The notes below the pieces were generated by a model, which saw only the letters and a program-made list of their open reading frames with translations, made no database searches and was not told the origin of the DNA. Positions 54,049 through 62,742 of a stretch of DNA of 64,000 bases are shown here, one piece after another. A program made the translations under genes and the position numbers. How positions within the stretch are numbered: the first letter of the stretch is position 1; the number at the start of each line of letters is the position of its first letter. The stretch is from an uncultured Clostridia bacterium (GTDB taxonomy: Bacteria; Bacillota; Clostridia; Christensenellales; Borkfalkiaceae): positions 1 to 64,000 of the forward strand of contig CANQHG010000008.1 of the NCBI GenBank assembly GCA_947623655.1, read 5' to 3'.

Positions 54049-54600
54049 TTACTTCCTAATCCGTCTTAAAACAGCATTCACGCACCGTTGCGCATAGAAG
54101 ACGAGAGCGTCGTACAGGGCGAAGAACACCGTCCCGCCGAGAAAGAGCACCAAGAAGAAATACTTCTCCGCAAAGGGATACCAGAACGCCTCGGTGAGCC
54201 CGAACACGGGCACGAACACGAGGCGGAAACTCAGCCACATCGAGAGATCGAACCAAGCCGCCTTGACCGCCTCGATGACAAAAAAAAGCGGCTTTTTCTT
54301 CACGAACCTCTTTTGCAAATAGTTGGCGAGCGGGTGCAGGCCGAAAAAAACGGCAAACGGCACGAGATAGAGAAAGGAAAACCCGCAAAAGAGAAAGGTC
54401 AGAAATAAAGTCGCGAGATAGCACAGGGCGTCTCCCCAGACGAAATTTTCCGCAAGGGGAACCATCAGCGCGATGAGCGCCACGACGTAGGCGGCGCCGA
54501 GAAGCACGTCTACATAGCTTCCCAGCGTGAGCGCCCCCGCCGCAAAGGCGCACGAGATCGCGGCAAGCGCGATTTGATAGCTTTTCGAAGACTTTTTCAT
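54049..54600 (-). CDS. Small integral membrane protein, function unknown
   Basis: Predicted membrane protein of 183 aa with five or six hydrophobic segments (about 10-30, 33-50, 55-85, 110-130, 145-165) and a basic C-terminus. It resembles uncharacterised Clostridia membrane proteins; a distant likeness to ECF-transporter S components is possible but not supported by a specific motif. The start at 54600 overlaps the stop of the J-like gene, and it runs directly into rlmD. Confidence 0.75.
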   Translation of the reverse strand: MKKSSKSYQIALAAISCAFAAGALTLGSYVDVLLGAAYVVALIALMVPLAENFVWGDALCYLATLFLTFLFCGFSFLYLVPFAVFFGLHPLANYLQKRFVKKKPLFFVIEAVKAAWFDLSMWLSFRLVFVPVFGLTEAFWYPFAEKYFFLVLFLGGTVFFALYDALVFYAQRCVNAVLRRIRK

Positions 54601-55196
54601 CTGCAACAATACATGCAGTTGCACAGACAGTTCATGCAAATGCAGGCGTTACACATATTGATGCACTCGTTTCCCCCCATCTGGCCGTCGTCGGCGACGG
54701 GGTCGGGATCGATGTGGGGCGCGCCGCCCGTCTGCGTCTTATAGTCGGCGCGGGCGGAGAGTTTTTGATAGTCGTCGCGGTATTTCTGATTGGCGGGATC
54801 CATCTGCATAGCGATCTCGAGCTGTTTTTTGCTCTCGTTCATCCAATTCTTCTTATAGAAGACGACCGATTGCAGATAGTGCCATTCCGCGCTGCGCTCG
54901 TTGAATTCGTCGAGAAGAGACTGCGCCTTTGAAATATCCCCCGCCTTGATCGCCGCGCGGATCGTTTCGAAAGGATTTTCGCCCGCGCGCTTTTGCTCCC
55001 GCATTTCTTCCATGATCTCGCGGTAAGCGGCGTTGAGTTTGGTAAGCATGCGGGCGGCGTTCGTGCCGACCTCGCCGTCTTCCCACTTCTCTTTATCGTA
55101 TTTCGCTTTCAGCCTCTCGTATGCTTCGTTGATCTCTTCCTCGGAAGCGCCTTCGGAAAGGCCCAAGAGCTCGTAATTTTCATTATTCATGTTCAT
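54597..55196 (-). CDS. J-domain-like protein with cysteine-rich tail
   Basis: Protein of 199 aa. Residues about 5-65 match the helical pattern of a DnaJ domain (NYELLGLSEGASEEEINEAY, then LTKLNAAYREIMEE), but the HPD tripeptide that activates Hsp70 is missing: the loop reads KAKYDKEKW. A TPR-like helical region follows (about 80-150). The last 23 residues contain nine cysteines (pattern CINMCNACICMNCLCNCMYC plus C). The ATG at 55196 has GGAG upstream. Neighbours are DUF5685 upstream and the small membrane protein downstream. Metal binding or lipidation by the tail is plausible; the function is unknown. Confidence 0.85.
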   Translation of the reverse strand: MNMNNENYELLGLSEGASEEEINEAYERLKAKYDKEKWEDGEVGTNAARMLTKLNAAYREIMEEMREQKRAGENPFETIRAAIKAGDISKAQSLLDEFNERSAEWHYLQSVVFYKKNWMNESKKQLEIAMQMDPANQKYRDDYQKLSARADYKTQTGGAPHIDPDPVADDGQMGGNECINMCNACICMNCLCNCMYCCR

Positions 55197-55207
55197 GTTT
55201 TGCTCCG

Positions 55208-56065
55208 TTATAGTTTTTCTTTCCGCTTCGGTTGGCCCGCGAGCACGCGCTCCGTCTCCTTGGGGATCCCCCGGAGAAGCACATTGTCGGTGAGGTCGCG
55301 GTTGTACGGAAATGATATTTTGGAAAGCTCCTCGCGCATGCCGTAGAAGAGGGAGTCGAACAAAAACCGCACCTCGCCGCCATGATCGCGCATGAGCGCC
55401 GTCCTGTTTTCGGCGCCGTAGCGGACGAAAAAAGGATTGAACTGTTTTTTTTCGACGTCCTTGTCGTAGTCGTCGAGCGCGTCGATGAGATAGACCCACT
55501 TGCCGAGATACCAAAACATGCCGTCCGTCGCCTCCGTCGCCTTATCGGCAAGCAGAAGGCGGGCGAGGTTTTTCATCATCTGCGCGGAAGGTTCGGCGGC
55601 GCTGTCGGGCGAGGCATTTTCGTTCTCCGCCGCCTCCTGTTCCGCCATATATCGCTCAAGGACGGACACGAGCGCGGGATAGTTCTTTTTCGCCCGTCTG
55701 AACCCTTTTGCAAAGAACAGCCGCTTGCATCTCCCCCTTCCCCCGTCGCGGATATCGTCGGTCAGTTTATAGTAGGCGAGGGCGGTGTTGACGGCGCCGA
55801 GCGCTTCCGTCATGGGATCGACGAGGGCGATCGGCCGCTTTCTTATCCTGTGCTCGAAGCACCCCTGCTTTTCTATTTTAAAGTCGATCCCCGCAATGTT
55901 ATGCAGAATGGCGGAAAGAAACGCGACGTCGTAAGTGAGGGCAAGCCGCGCCCGCTGGCCGCACGATTTCCCGATGCCCTTGCACAGCCCGCAGTAGACG
56001 GCGCGATAGAGCGTGAGGTCTTTGACGTACAGATAGGGCAGATCGTAGCGAACGTAGCCGAACAT
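55208..56065 (-). CDS. DUF5685 family protein
   Basis: Protein of 285 aa in the DUF5685 family, function unknown. Seen: N-terminal MFGYVRYDLPYLYVKDLTLYRAVYCGLCK with the YCGLC motif, CGQRARLALTYDVAFLSAIL, YYKLTDDIRDGG, and DALDDYDKDVEKKQFNPF. The helical DDIRDG and DDYDKD motifs recall all-alpha metal-binding or isoprenoid-synthase-like folds, but that is only a resemblance. It overlaps the trpS stop by one base and precedes the J-like gene by 11 bases; the pair looks like a functional unit. Confidence 0.8.
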   Translation of the reverse strand: MFGYVRYDLPYLYVKDLTLYRAVYCGLCKGIGKSCGQRARLALTYDVAFLSAILHNIAGIDFKIEKQGCFEHRIRKRPIALVDPMTEALGAVNTALAYYKLTDDIRDGGRGRCKRLFFAKGFRRAKKNYPALVSVLERYMAEQEAAENENASPDSAAEPSAQMMKNLARLLLADKATEATDGMFWYLGKWVYLIDALDDYDKDVEKKQFNPFFVRYGAENRTALMRDHGGEVRFLFDSLFYGMREELSKISFPYNRDLTDNVLLRGIPKETERVLAGQPKRKEKL

Positions 56066-57060
56066 TATTCCCCCTGATAAAAGCCGACCTTGCGGTAGAC
56101 CTTGGAAAGGGTGCGGCGCGCGGCCTTATACGCCTTCTCCGCGCCCGCTTTGAGCACTTCCGCAAGATAAGTTTTGTCGGCAAGAATCTTTTTTTGTTCC
56201 TGCTGAATGGGAGAGATGACGTCCGCGACCGTCTCGCCGACCGCGAGCTTGAGATCGCCGTATCCCTTTCCCGCAAACTCCCTCTCCGCCTCTTCGGTAG
56301 TACAGCCGCGGAACGCACAATAGATATTGATGAGATTGGAAACGCCCGGTTTTTCGTCGGAGACCCTGATCTCGTTGTCGCTGTCGGTGACGGCACGCCT
56401 GAACTTGCGCAGAACGTCGTCTTTTCCGTCGGTCAGATAGACGGAAGCGTTGGGATTTTCGTCCGACTTCGACATCTTCTTCGTCGGCTCCTGCAACGAA
56501 CAGATCTTTGCCCCGCCCTTTAAAATCAGCGGTTCGGGCACCGTGAACGTCTCCCCGAAGCGGTTGTTGAAGCGGATCGCGAGGTCGCGGGCGATCTCGA
56601 CGTGCTGTTTCTGGTCGGCGCCGACGGGGACATACTGCGCCTGATAGAGAAGAATGTCCGCCGCCATGAGCACGGGATAATCCATGAGCCCCATATTGAT
56701 ATTTTCGGCATGCTTTTGCGATTTATCCTTGAACTGCGTCATGCGGGAGAGCTCCCCGACATAGGCGATCGTATTGAGCGTCCACGTGAGTTCGGCATGC
56801 TGGGGGATCTGAGATTGCACATAGAGAGCGCAATTTTCGGGATCGAGCCCGCAGGCAAGATAGAGCGCGGCAAGTTCGAGCGTGCGGCGCCTCAGCTCGG
56901 CGGGCTCCTGTTTCACCGTGATGGCGTGCATATTCGCGATGGCATAAAAACATTCGTACTCGCTCTGCATTTTTACCCAATTCCGGATGGCGCCCAAATA
57001 GTTGCCGATCGTGAGGTTTCCGCTCGGCTGGACGGCCGAGTACACAATTTTCTTGTCCAT
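56065..57060 (-). CDS. trpS: Tryptophanyl-tRNA synthetase
   Basis: Class I synthetase, 331 aa. Seen: PSGNLTIGNYLGAIRNW (HIGH-like), MDYPVLMAADILLYQ, VPVGADQKQHVEIARD, and KMSKSDEN. The ATG at 57060 (MDKKIVYS) is chosen over one at 57072 because GGAG lies seven bases before it. No T-box was recognised: the promoter is only about 30 bases upstream. Heads the series trpS-DUF5685-J-like-membrane protein-rlmD. Confidence 0.97.
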   Translation of the reverse strand: MDKKIVYSAVQPSGNLTIGNYLGAIRNWVKMQSEYECFYAIANMHAITVKQEPAELRRRTLELAALYLACGLDPENCALYVQSQIPQHAELTWTLNTIAYVGELSRMTQFKDKSQKHAENINMGLMDYPVLMAADILLYQAQYVPVGADQKQHVEIARDLAIRFNNRFGETFTVPEPLILKGGAKICSLQEPTKKMSKSDENPNASVYLTDGKDDVLRKFRRAVTDSDNEIRVSDEKPGVSNLINIYCAFRGCTTEEAEREFAGKGYGDLKLAVGETVADVISPIQQEQKKILADKTYLAEVLKAGAEKAYKAARRTLSKVYRKVGFYQGE

Positions 57061-57090
57061 AAACTGCTCCATGATAACCGTTACAGGAAA

Positions 57091-57119
57091 ATTATACCAT
57101 ATTTGCGCACAGATTGCAA
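57091..57119 (-). promoter_or_regulatory. Sigma-A promoter of trpS
   Basis: TTGCAA (57114-57119), 17-base spacer, TATAAT (57091-57096) on the minus strand. Confidence 0.8.
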
Positions 57120-57187
57120 CGTTCCGAAAGGGAAAGTGTTGTGAAAAATCGGAAAAAGCGCGCGGTAGGCCCGTGTGGCGCTTTCAA

Positions 57188-57219
57188 AACACGGCGCCCC
57201 CGGAATGCGGGGACGCCGT
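57188..57219 (-). terminator. Hairpin after thrC
   Basis: ACGGCG-CCCC pairs with GGGG-CGCCGT around GAAT-containing loop; on the minus strand it is followed by GTTTTG, a weak T-run. Probable but imperfect terminator of thrC. Confidence 0.5.
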
Positions 57220-57223
57220 GCGC

Positions 57224-58717
57224 TCAGCTTATAAATTTCAGCACTTCGTCGTAGATCTTGTCGCAAGAGACGACCGTTTTAAAGCGCGGCGGCTTATAAC
57301 GGATCTCCTTCAACACTTCGGGCACTTTCATCGCCGTCAGAAGATGGATGCGTTTCACGCCCTTATAGGAATCTTTCACGTCGTTCCCCGTCAGCGCGTA
57401 CAGCACGTCCTGCGGGAACTTGTAGGGGCTCGCCGTGGAGACGACGACGGTGGGATGCTTCTCGGCGTCCTTGTCTTCCTCGACCATGGCCTCGAACCGC
57501 TCGGCAACGTTCATCGCAACTCCCGTATGCGTGTCCATGGGATAGCCGTAATCGGTAAAGAAATCGTAGATACACTCTACGGTGTCCGACTCGTTGGTGC
57601 ATCCCGCAAAAAAGAGCGACTTCATCTCCTTGAGCTCCTCCGCCCGCACCGAATATTTCCCCGTCTCGGAAAGGGACTGCATGCGGGAAGCGGTGAGCGG
57701 CGCGTCCCGCCCCGAGAGTTCGAAGACGAGCCTTTCGAGATTGGAGGAGACGAGAATGTCCATCGACGGGGACATCGTACGGAAAAAGGGACGCCTTATA
57801 TTGTAACTGCCGTTTTTGAAGAAGTCGGTGAGGACGCAATTTTTATTGGACGCGCAGATGAGGGTCCCGACGGGAAGCCCCATGCGCTTTGCGTAATATG
57901 CGGCGAGAATGTTGCCGAAATTTCCCGTCGGCACGGCGAAATTTACTTTCTCCCCCTCTTTGATCTGGTCGGAGCCGAGGAGATCGCAGTATGCGGAGAA
58001 ATAATAGACGATCTGGGGAATGAGCCTGCCGACGTTGACGGAGTTGGCCGAAGAGAGCAGATATCCCTTGTTTTTGAGTTCCTCCCGCTTTTCGGCGCTG
58101 TTCATGATCTTCTTGACCGCCGTCTGGCAATCGTCGAAATTCCCCTTGACGGCGACGACGTTCACATTGTCGCCCTCCGTCGTGACCATTTGCAGTTTCT
58201 GCATCTTGCTGACGCCCTCTTCGGGATAGAACACGCAAATTTTGACGCCCGCTTTCTCTTTAAATCCCTCGAGCGCGGCCTTCCCCGTGTCGCCGCTCGT
58301 CGCCGCGAGCACGAGAACTTTTTCTTTCACGCCCGTGAGTTCGCATCCCTTTTGCAGAAGATAGGGCATCACGGTGAGGGCGAGATCTTTGAACGCGCAC
58401 GTGGGGCCGTGGAAGAGTTCAAGCATATACATGCCGTTATCCATGCGCAAAAGAGGCGCAGGATCCCCTTCCTCGAACTGCGAATAAGCTTCGCGGCAGG
58501 CGGCAAGAAGCTCCCCGCTGCCGTATTCGCCGAAGTATTTTTCCAAAATAAAAGCGGCGCGTTCGGGATAATCCATCTCGCACATCGCGACGATCTCCTC
58601 TCCCGTAACGGCGGGGAAGTATTCGGGGACGAACAGTCCTCCGTCGCCCGCAATTCCCTGTACGACCGCCTGTGCGCCCGTGACCTTTTCCGTTCCGCGC
58701 GTACTGATAAAATTCAT
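57224..58717 (-). CDS. thrC: Threonine synthase
   Basis: PLP enzyme converting O-phosphohomoserine to threonine; 497 aa, the longer class with the N-terminal MNFISTRGTEKVTGAQAV region. Seen: HGPTCAFKDLALTVMPY with the PLP Lys, VLAATSGDTGKAALEG, and VPTGNFGNILAAYYA. AAGG precedes the ATG at 58717. No other threonine pathway gene is adjacent. Confidence 0.96.
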   Translation of the reverse strand: MNFISTRGTEKVTGAQAVVQGIAGDGGLFVPEYFPAVTGEEIVAMCEMDYPERAAFILEKYFGEYGSGELLAACREAYSQFEEGDPAPLLRMDNGMYMLELFHGPTCAFKDLALTVMPYLLQKGCELTGVKEKVLVLAATSGDTGKAALEGFKEKAGVKICVFYPEEGVSKMQKLQMVTTEGDNVNVVAVKGNFDDCQTAVKKIMNSAEKREELKNKGYLLSSANSVNVGRLIPQIVYYFSAYCDLLGSDQIKEGEKVNFAVPTGNFGNILAAYYAKRMGLPVGTLICASNKNCVLTDFFKNGSYNIRRPFFRTMSPSMDILVSSNLERLVFELSGRDAPLTASRMQSLSETGKYSVRAEELKEMKSLFFAGCTNESDTVECIYDFFTDYGYPMDTHTGVAMNVAERFEAMVEEDKDAEKHPTVVVSTASPYKFPQDVLYALTGNDVKDSYKGVKRIHLLTAMKVPEVLKEIRYKPPRFKTVVSCDKIYDEVLKFIS

Positions 58718-58737
58718 ATATGCCTTCTTTTTTCTAT

Positions 58738-58813
58738 GCTCAATCCGTCCCGCGGTCAGCGGGACGGAACAGAGTTCTTATTCGGTTGTCCGCCCGCGTG
58801 CGGGCGGTTCGTC
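58738..58813. repeat. Two GC-rich hairpins between the P-loop gene and thrC
   Basis: GTCCCGC/GCGGGAC (about 58746-58764) and CCGCCCGC/GCGGGCGG (about 58792-58809). Neither is followed by a T-run on the minus strand, so they may be processing or stability structures in the thrC 5' region. Confidence 0.5.
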
Positions 58814-59221
58814 TCACAGATATTTTTTCAAAAATTCGGGAAGTTCCTCTTCCGCGCACGAGCATGTGACGTAGAGTTTGATGCTTCTCAGCTCGGTGAC
58901 TTTCTCGAGAATGTAGAAGAGCTGCGCCATGTCGGCAAGGGGTTTGCCCGCGATCCGCGCCACGCCGTCGACAAAGACGTACTCGTTGTCGTAAGAGCCC
59001 GCGATGGCGCCCCTCAGAAAGCCGCTCAGCGCGTCCATGCCGGCGATCGCGTAATCGCTCACGTCGATAAAGCGGATCTCGCGCTTCAGATCGTACATAT
59101 ATCTCTTGGTATCGGTAATAAAGATCAGATGGCCTTTCGCCGTCTCCACGGCGTTGTTTGCCGCCTCGATGATCCTCTTTGTCTTGCCGCTGCCCTTAGG
59201 TCCGCAGATAATGGAAATCAT
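58814..59221 (-). CDS. Small P-loop ATP-binding protein
   Basis: Protein of 135 aa with Walker A GPKGSGKT at the N-terminus and a Walker B-like EYVFVDGVARI. It belongs to a family common in Clostridia, often mislabelled as a PilT-type motility protein; no motility genes are near. Function unknown. The promoter at 59263-59291 makes it the first gene before thrC. Confidence 0.8.
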   Translation of the reverse strand: MISIICGPKGSGKTKRIIEAANNAVETAKGHLIFITDTKRYMYDLKREIRFIDVSDYAIAGMDALSGFLRGAIAGSYDNEYVFVDGVARIAGKPLADMAQLFYILEKVTELRSIKLYVTCSCAEEELPEFLKKYL

Positions 59222-59262
59222 TGATATCCTCCCGTGCCTTTCGGCACCATATATTTGATTCT

Positions 59263-59291
59263 ATTCTATCAAGTTTTCGTTATAATTTCAA
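59263..59291 (-). promoter_or_regulatory. Sigma-A promoter of the P-loop gene
   Basis: TTGAAA (59286-59291), 17-base spacer, TAGAAT (59263-59268) on the minus strand. Confidence 0.72.
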
Positions 59292-59356
59292 GGGTTTTGC
59301 GGAAAATTAACAAAAATTATTTTTTCGCACAAAATTTTTCCCAAAGAAGTCCCCGC

Positions 59357-60430
59357 TCAGACGTCCGCCCCGTCGCCCGCGAGCCTCATTTCCGTCTCCC
59401 TTCTTGCGAGCGCGTCGATCATTTCGTCGAGGTCGCCCGACAAAAATCCCTCCATATCGTGGAGAGAGAGCCCGATTCTGTGGTCGGTGATGCGGCTTTG
59501 GGGGAAGTTGTAAGTGCGGATGCGCTCGCTTCTGTCTCCCGTGCCGACGAGGCTCCTGCGGTTGGCCGCTTCCGCGCCCGCGGCGCGGCTGTTGTAGTAG
59601 TCGTATAGCCTCGATTTGAGGACGCGGAAAGCCTTGTCTTTGTTCTTGAGCTGGCTCCGCTCGTCCTGGCAGGTGACGACGATGCCCGTCGGGAAGTGGG
59701 TGATGCGGATCGCCGTCTCCGTCTTGTTGACTTTCTGGCCGCCCGCGCCCGAACTTCTGAAGAGGTCGACGCGGATATCTTTTTCGTCGATCGTCACTTC
59801 CACGTCTTCCGCCTCGGGGAGAACGGCGACGGTGCACGTAGAAGTGTGGATGCGCCCCTGCGACTCCGTTTCGGGGACGCGCTGGACGCGGTGCACGCCG
59901 CTCTCATATTTGAGCCGCTTATAGGCGCCCTTGCCCGTGACGTTGACGATCGCCTCTTTCACGCCGCCGAGTTCGGTCTCGTTGAGGTTGACGACCTCCC
60001 ACTGCAAGCGATGTTTTTCGCAATAACCCATGTACATGCGGTACAGTTCATAGGCAAAAAGAGCCGCCTCTTCCCCGCCCGCGCCGGCGCGGATCTCGAG
60101 CGTGCAGCCCCTTTCGTCGTTCTTATCTTTGGGGAGAAGCAAAACTTTGAGCTGCGAAGTCAGTGCCGAGAGCTTCTCCTTGAGTTCGTAATGTTCGGCG
60201 AGCAGAAAGTCTTTCATCTCCCCGCTCTCTTTTTCCGCCTCTTCGAGGGCGGCCTTGCACTCCTCTTCCGTCTTTAAATAGACGCGGTAACACTCCACCA
60301 CGTCTTCGAGTTCCGCCCGCTCCTTGGAAAGGCGCGTGTAGGTCTCCATGTCGGACAATGCCTCCGCAGAGGCAAGATATTGCCCGATCTCTTCATATCT
60401 CCCGTTGATCTCTTTGAGCCGTTTGAGCAT
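59357..60430 (-). CDS. prfA: Peptide chain release factor 1
   Basis: RF1, 357 aa, reads UAA and UAG. Seen: codon-recognition PET in HRVQRVPETESQGRIHTST, and the catalytic GGQ in RSSGAGGQKVNKTETAIRITH, whose Gln is methylated by PrmC encoded just upstream in the transcript. One-base spacing from the prmC fusion gene. Confidence 0.98.
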   Translation of the reverse strand: MLKRLKEINGRYEEIGQYLASAEALSDMETYTRLSKERAELEDVVECYRVYLKTEEECKAALEEAEKESGEMKDFLLAEHYELKEKLSALTSQLKVLLLPKDKNDERGCTLEIRAGAGGEEAALFAYELYRMYMGYCEKHRLQWEVVNLNETELGGVKEAIVNVTGKGAYKRLKYESGVHRVQRVPETESQGRIHTSTCTVAVLPEAEDVEVTIDEKDIRVDLFRSSGAGGQKVNKTETAIRITHFPTGIVVTCQDERSQLKNKDKAFRVLKSRLYDYYNSRAAGAEAANRRSLVGTGDRSERIRTYNFPQSRITDHRIGLSLHDMEGFLSGDLDEMIDALARRETEMRLAGDGADV

Positions 60431-60431
60431 A

Positions 60432-62267
60432 TCAGAACCCGATCTTCACGACCCTCTCCACGCCCGCCAGATCTTTGACGACCATGGCAAAGTCGCACCG
60501 CGTGGCGCTGCGGAAGATCCTTACGATCTCCTGCGCCTGTCCTTCGCCGCACTCGAGCATGACCATGCCGCCGCGGGCGATATAGCGGCTGACTTTTTCC
60601 GCGATCGCACGGTAGAAGTCGAGTCCGTCTTCGCCGCCGTCGAGGGCGATGCGGGGTTCGAAGTCGCGGACTTCGCGGGGGAGCGTCTCTATCTCCTTGT
60701 GTTTTATGTAGGGGGGATTGGCGGTAATGAGGTTGAACTTCCCTCTCACGCCCTTGAAAAGATCGCTCTCGACGAAGTTGACGTTCGCCTTGTTGAGCCG
60801 CGCGTTCTCCCTTGCGAGCGCGAGGGCTTCCGCAGAGATATCCGCCGCCGTCACGCTCACCGTCCTGTCTTTGCCCGCCTCGCAGGCAATGGCGACGGCA
60901 ACCGCCCCGCTCCCCGTGCAGAGGTCGAGCACGCTGTCGCCGTTTTTGACGAAAGCAAGCGCCTCGCGCACAAGTTCTTCGGTCTCGGGACGGGGAATGA
61001 GCGCTCGTTCGTCGACATTGAACTTATATCCGTAAAATTCCGTGTCGCCGATGATGTACCAAAGGGGTCTTCCCGTGAGCCTTTTTTCAAAGATCTCCAG
61101 GATCTTCGCGCATTCCGCACGGGAGACGACGCGCTCCTTGCCGAGCTCGCTCCGCGGGATGTTGAGAGTGAGGGAAACGATCCATTCGGCGTCCGCCTCG
61201 TCGATCTCCCTGCCCCTGAAACTCCGCTTCATGTCGGAGAGCAGTTTCAGAAGTTTGGTCTCCGTTACGAAGTAGATCTCGGGAGACTCGGGGTCCTCGT
61301 CCATCTCATACGCCTTGCGGAAAGCGCGGATGGCGCACTCGATCATGCCGTCGTCGGGCTCCTTGGTCGTCAGACACTGCATGAGATACCCGGGGGCCTT
61401 CAGCGGAAGAAGAAGAGGGGTCTGAAAGAGCGCGAGAAATTTGAGTATCTCGTACGAAACGCCCGCCACGATGGGAAGGCAGATGAGTTTTGCGAGGAGA
61501 GAGATGAGCCGCTGCCAGATGCCCTCGATCCCGAAATGGCTGTACATGAGGTTGAGCGGCCAGCCGACGAGCGCGAACACGGCGATCGAGATAAAGAGCA
61601 CGAGGAAGATGAACGTCGTGCCGCACCTGTCGTGCAGACGGGAGCACTTCTTCACGTTCTCCACCGTGAGAGGCATGCCGTATTCGTAGCAATTTATCGT
61701 CTTGTGTTCGGCGCCGTGATACTTATAGGTCTCGCGCAGAGACTTGAAACACAGTGTGAACAGGATATACAGCAAAAATATGACGAGGCGCATGGCGCCC
61801 TCGATGACGCAATACCAAATTCCCCCTTCCGTGACGGAAGTATTCCGCGCGATGAGCCCCGAGAGATATTGGGGCAGAAACAAAAAGAGCGCCAATGCCA
61901 GCACGACGCCGATGAGGACGGAAATAAAGGAAAGGATGTCGGAAGCGCTGATCTTGAGATGATCGGCGAGCCACTTGTTCAGCTTGGAAGGCGGCGTTTC
62001 CTCGTCTTCGGTGATGACGGCTTCCGCGCTCCGCGTGAGCGCCTTCATGCCGAGGACGAGCGAAGATACAAAGTTGATGACGCCGCGCACGACGGGGATC
62101 CTCGTCCATACGCTGCGTTTTTCGGGCGGGGTGATGCGAAGCGCTTCGGTGCGGAGAGCTCCCCCGTCGTCACGCACAACGGTCGCCATGCCGCTCTTGC
62201 CGCGCATCATGACGCCCTGTATCACCGCCTGCCCGCCGATATATGTCCGATTTGTCTTTTTTTTCAT
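60432..62267 (-). CDS. prmC: DUF1385 membrane domain fused to PrmC release-factor methyltransferase
   Basis: Single frame of 611 aa. Residues about 5-320 are a DUF1385 (YqhQ-type) membrane protein: IGGQAVIQGVMMRGKSGMATV, several helices, YHGAEHKTINCYE, and RCGTTFIF. Residues about 330-611 are PrmC/HemK: ERALIPRPETEELV, VLDLCTGSGAVAVAIA (SAM), and the substrate-binding NPPY in ITANPPYIKHKE. PrmC methylates the GGQ Gln of release factors. In many Clostridia these are two adjacent genes; no stop or frameshift separates them here. The ATG at 62267 fits DUF1385 N-termini; a GTG nine bases earlier is possible. Confidence 0.93.
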   Translation of the reverse strand: MKKKTNRTYIGGQAVIQGVMMRGKSGMATVVRDDGGALRTEALRITPPEKRSVWTRIPVVRGVINFVSSLVLGMKALTRSAEAVITEDEETPPSKLNKWLADHLKISASDILSFISVLIGVVLALALFLFLPQYLSGLIARNTSVTEGGIWYCVIEGAMRLVIFLLYILFTLCFKSLRETYKYHGAEHKTINCYEYGMPLTVENVKKCSRLHDRCGTTFIFLVLFISIAVFALVGWPLNLMYSHFGIEGIWQRLISLLAKLICLPIVAGVSYEILKFLALFQTPLLLPLKAPGYLMQCLTTKEPDDGMIECAIRAFRKAYEMDEDPESPEIYFVTETKLLKLLSDMKRSFRGREIDEADAEWIVSLTLNIPRSELGKERVVSRAECAKILEIFEKRLTGRPLWYIIGDTEFYGYKFNVDERALIPRPETEELVREALAFVKNGDSVLDLCTGSGAVAVAIACEAGKDRTVSVTAADISAEALALARENARLNKANVNFVESDLFKGVRGKFNLITANPPYIKHKEIETLPREVRDFEPRIALDGGEDGLDFYRAIAEKVSRYIARGGMVMLECGEGQAQEIVRIFRSATRCDFAMVVKDLAGVERVVKIGF

Positions 62268-62289
62268 ACTTCGCACAAGCTCCGTGACA

Positions 62290-62328
62290 TGTCAAAACAA
62301 CAAAACAGCCCCTGCTGCAAGGGGCTGA
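62290..62328 (-). terminator. Terminator or attenuator after rpmE
   Basis: CAGCCCC (62306-62312) / GGGGCTG (62321-62327), followed on the minus strand by TTTTGTTGTTTTG. It lies between rpmE and the DUF1385-prmC gene, so part of the transcription must pass it or the downstream genes have another promoter not recognised here. Confidence 0.75.
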
Positions 62329-62332
62329 ACCG

Positions 62333-62536
62333 TCAGATACCGTATCTTTTTTTGAATTTATCGACACGCCCGCCGGTATCGACCAACTTCTGCCTGCCCG
62401 TGAAGAAGGGATGGCATTTGCTGCAAATATCGACCTTCATGACCTCAACGTCTTTGGTGGTGCCGGTCTGAAAAGTTTCCCCGCACGCGCAGACGACGGT
62501 TACGGTGTGATACTTGGGATGAATATCCGATTTCAT
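62333..62536 (-). CDS. rpmE: 50S ribosomal protein L31, zinc form
   Basis: L31, 67 aa, with the CxC and CxxC zinc ligands ([22 protein letters not shown]). The zinc-containing paralogue; no zinc-free copy in this window. GAGGTG precedes the start at 62536. Confidence 0.98.
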   Translation of the reverse strand: MKSDIHPKYHTVTVVCACGETFQTGTTKDVEVMKVDICSKCHPFFTGRQKLVDTGGRVDKFKKRYGI

Positions 62537-62572
62537 AATTTCACCTCGCAGTGTTCTTTGTTTTCCTGCTCT

Positions 62573-62601
62573 ATTATATCTGTTTTTTTTACGCTCGTCA
62601 A
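62573..62601 (-). promoter_or_regulatory. Sigma-A promoter of rpmE
   Basis: TTGACG (62596-62601), 17-base spacer, TATAAT (62573-62578) on the minus strand. Confidence 0.85.
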
Positions 62602-62675
62602 CTCATTTTCGCGTCCATTCGAAAAAACTTGGCCGTAATTTGCGAAATGACGGCGCCGACAGACGGCGGAAACGC

Positions 62676-62704
62676 TTGCAAAAATCAAAACCGTGCTGTA
62701 TAAT
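62676..62704 (+). promoter_or_regulatory. Sigma-A promoter of the MDR gene
   Basis: TTGCAA (62676-62681), 17-base spacer, TATAAT (62699-62704), divergent from rpmE. Confidence 0.8.
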
Positions 62705-62742
62705 AAGACAGAACTTGCAAAAATTGCAAAAGGAGACCTTTC

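Noticed and set aside
58738..58813. thrC upstream hairpins considered a T-box or other riboswitch
   Set aside because: The region is under 100 bases, lacks the T-box sequence and a specifier loop, and has no terminator T-run.
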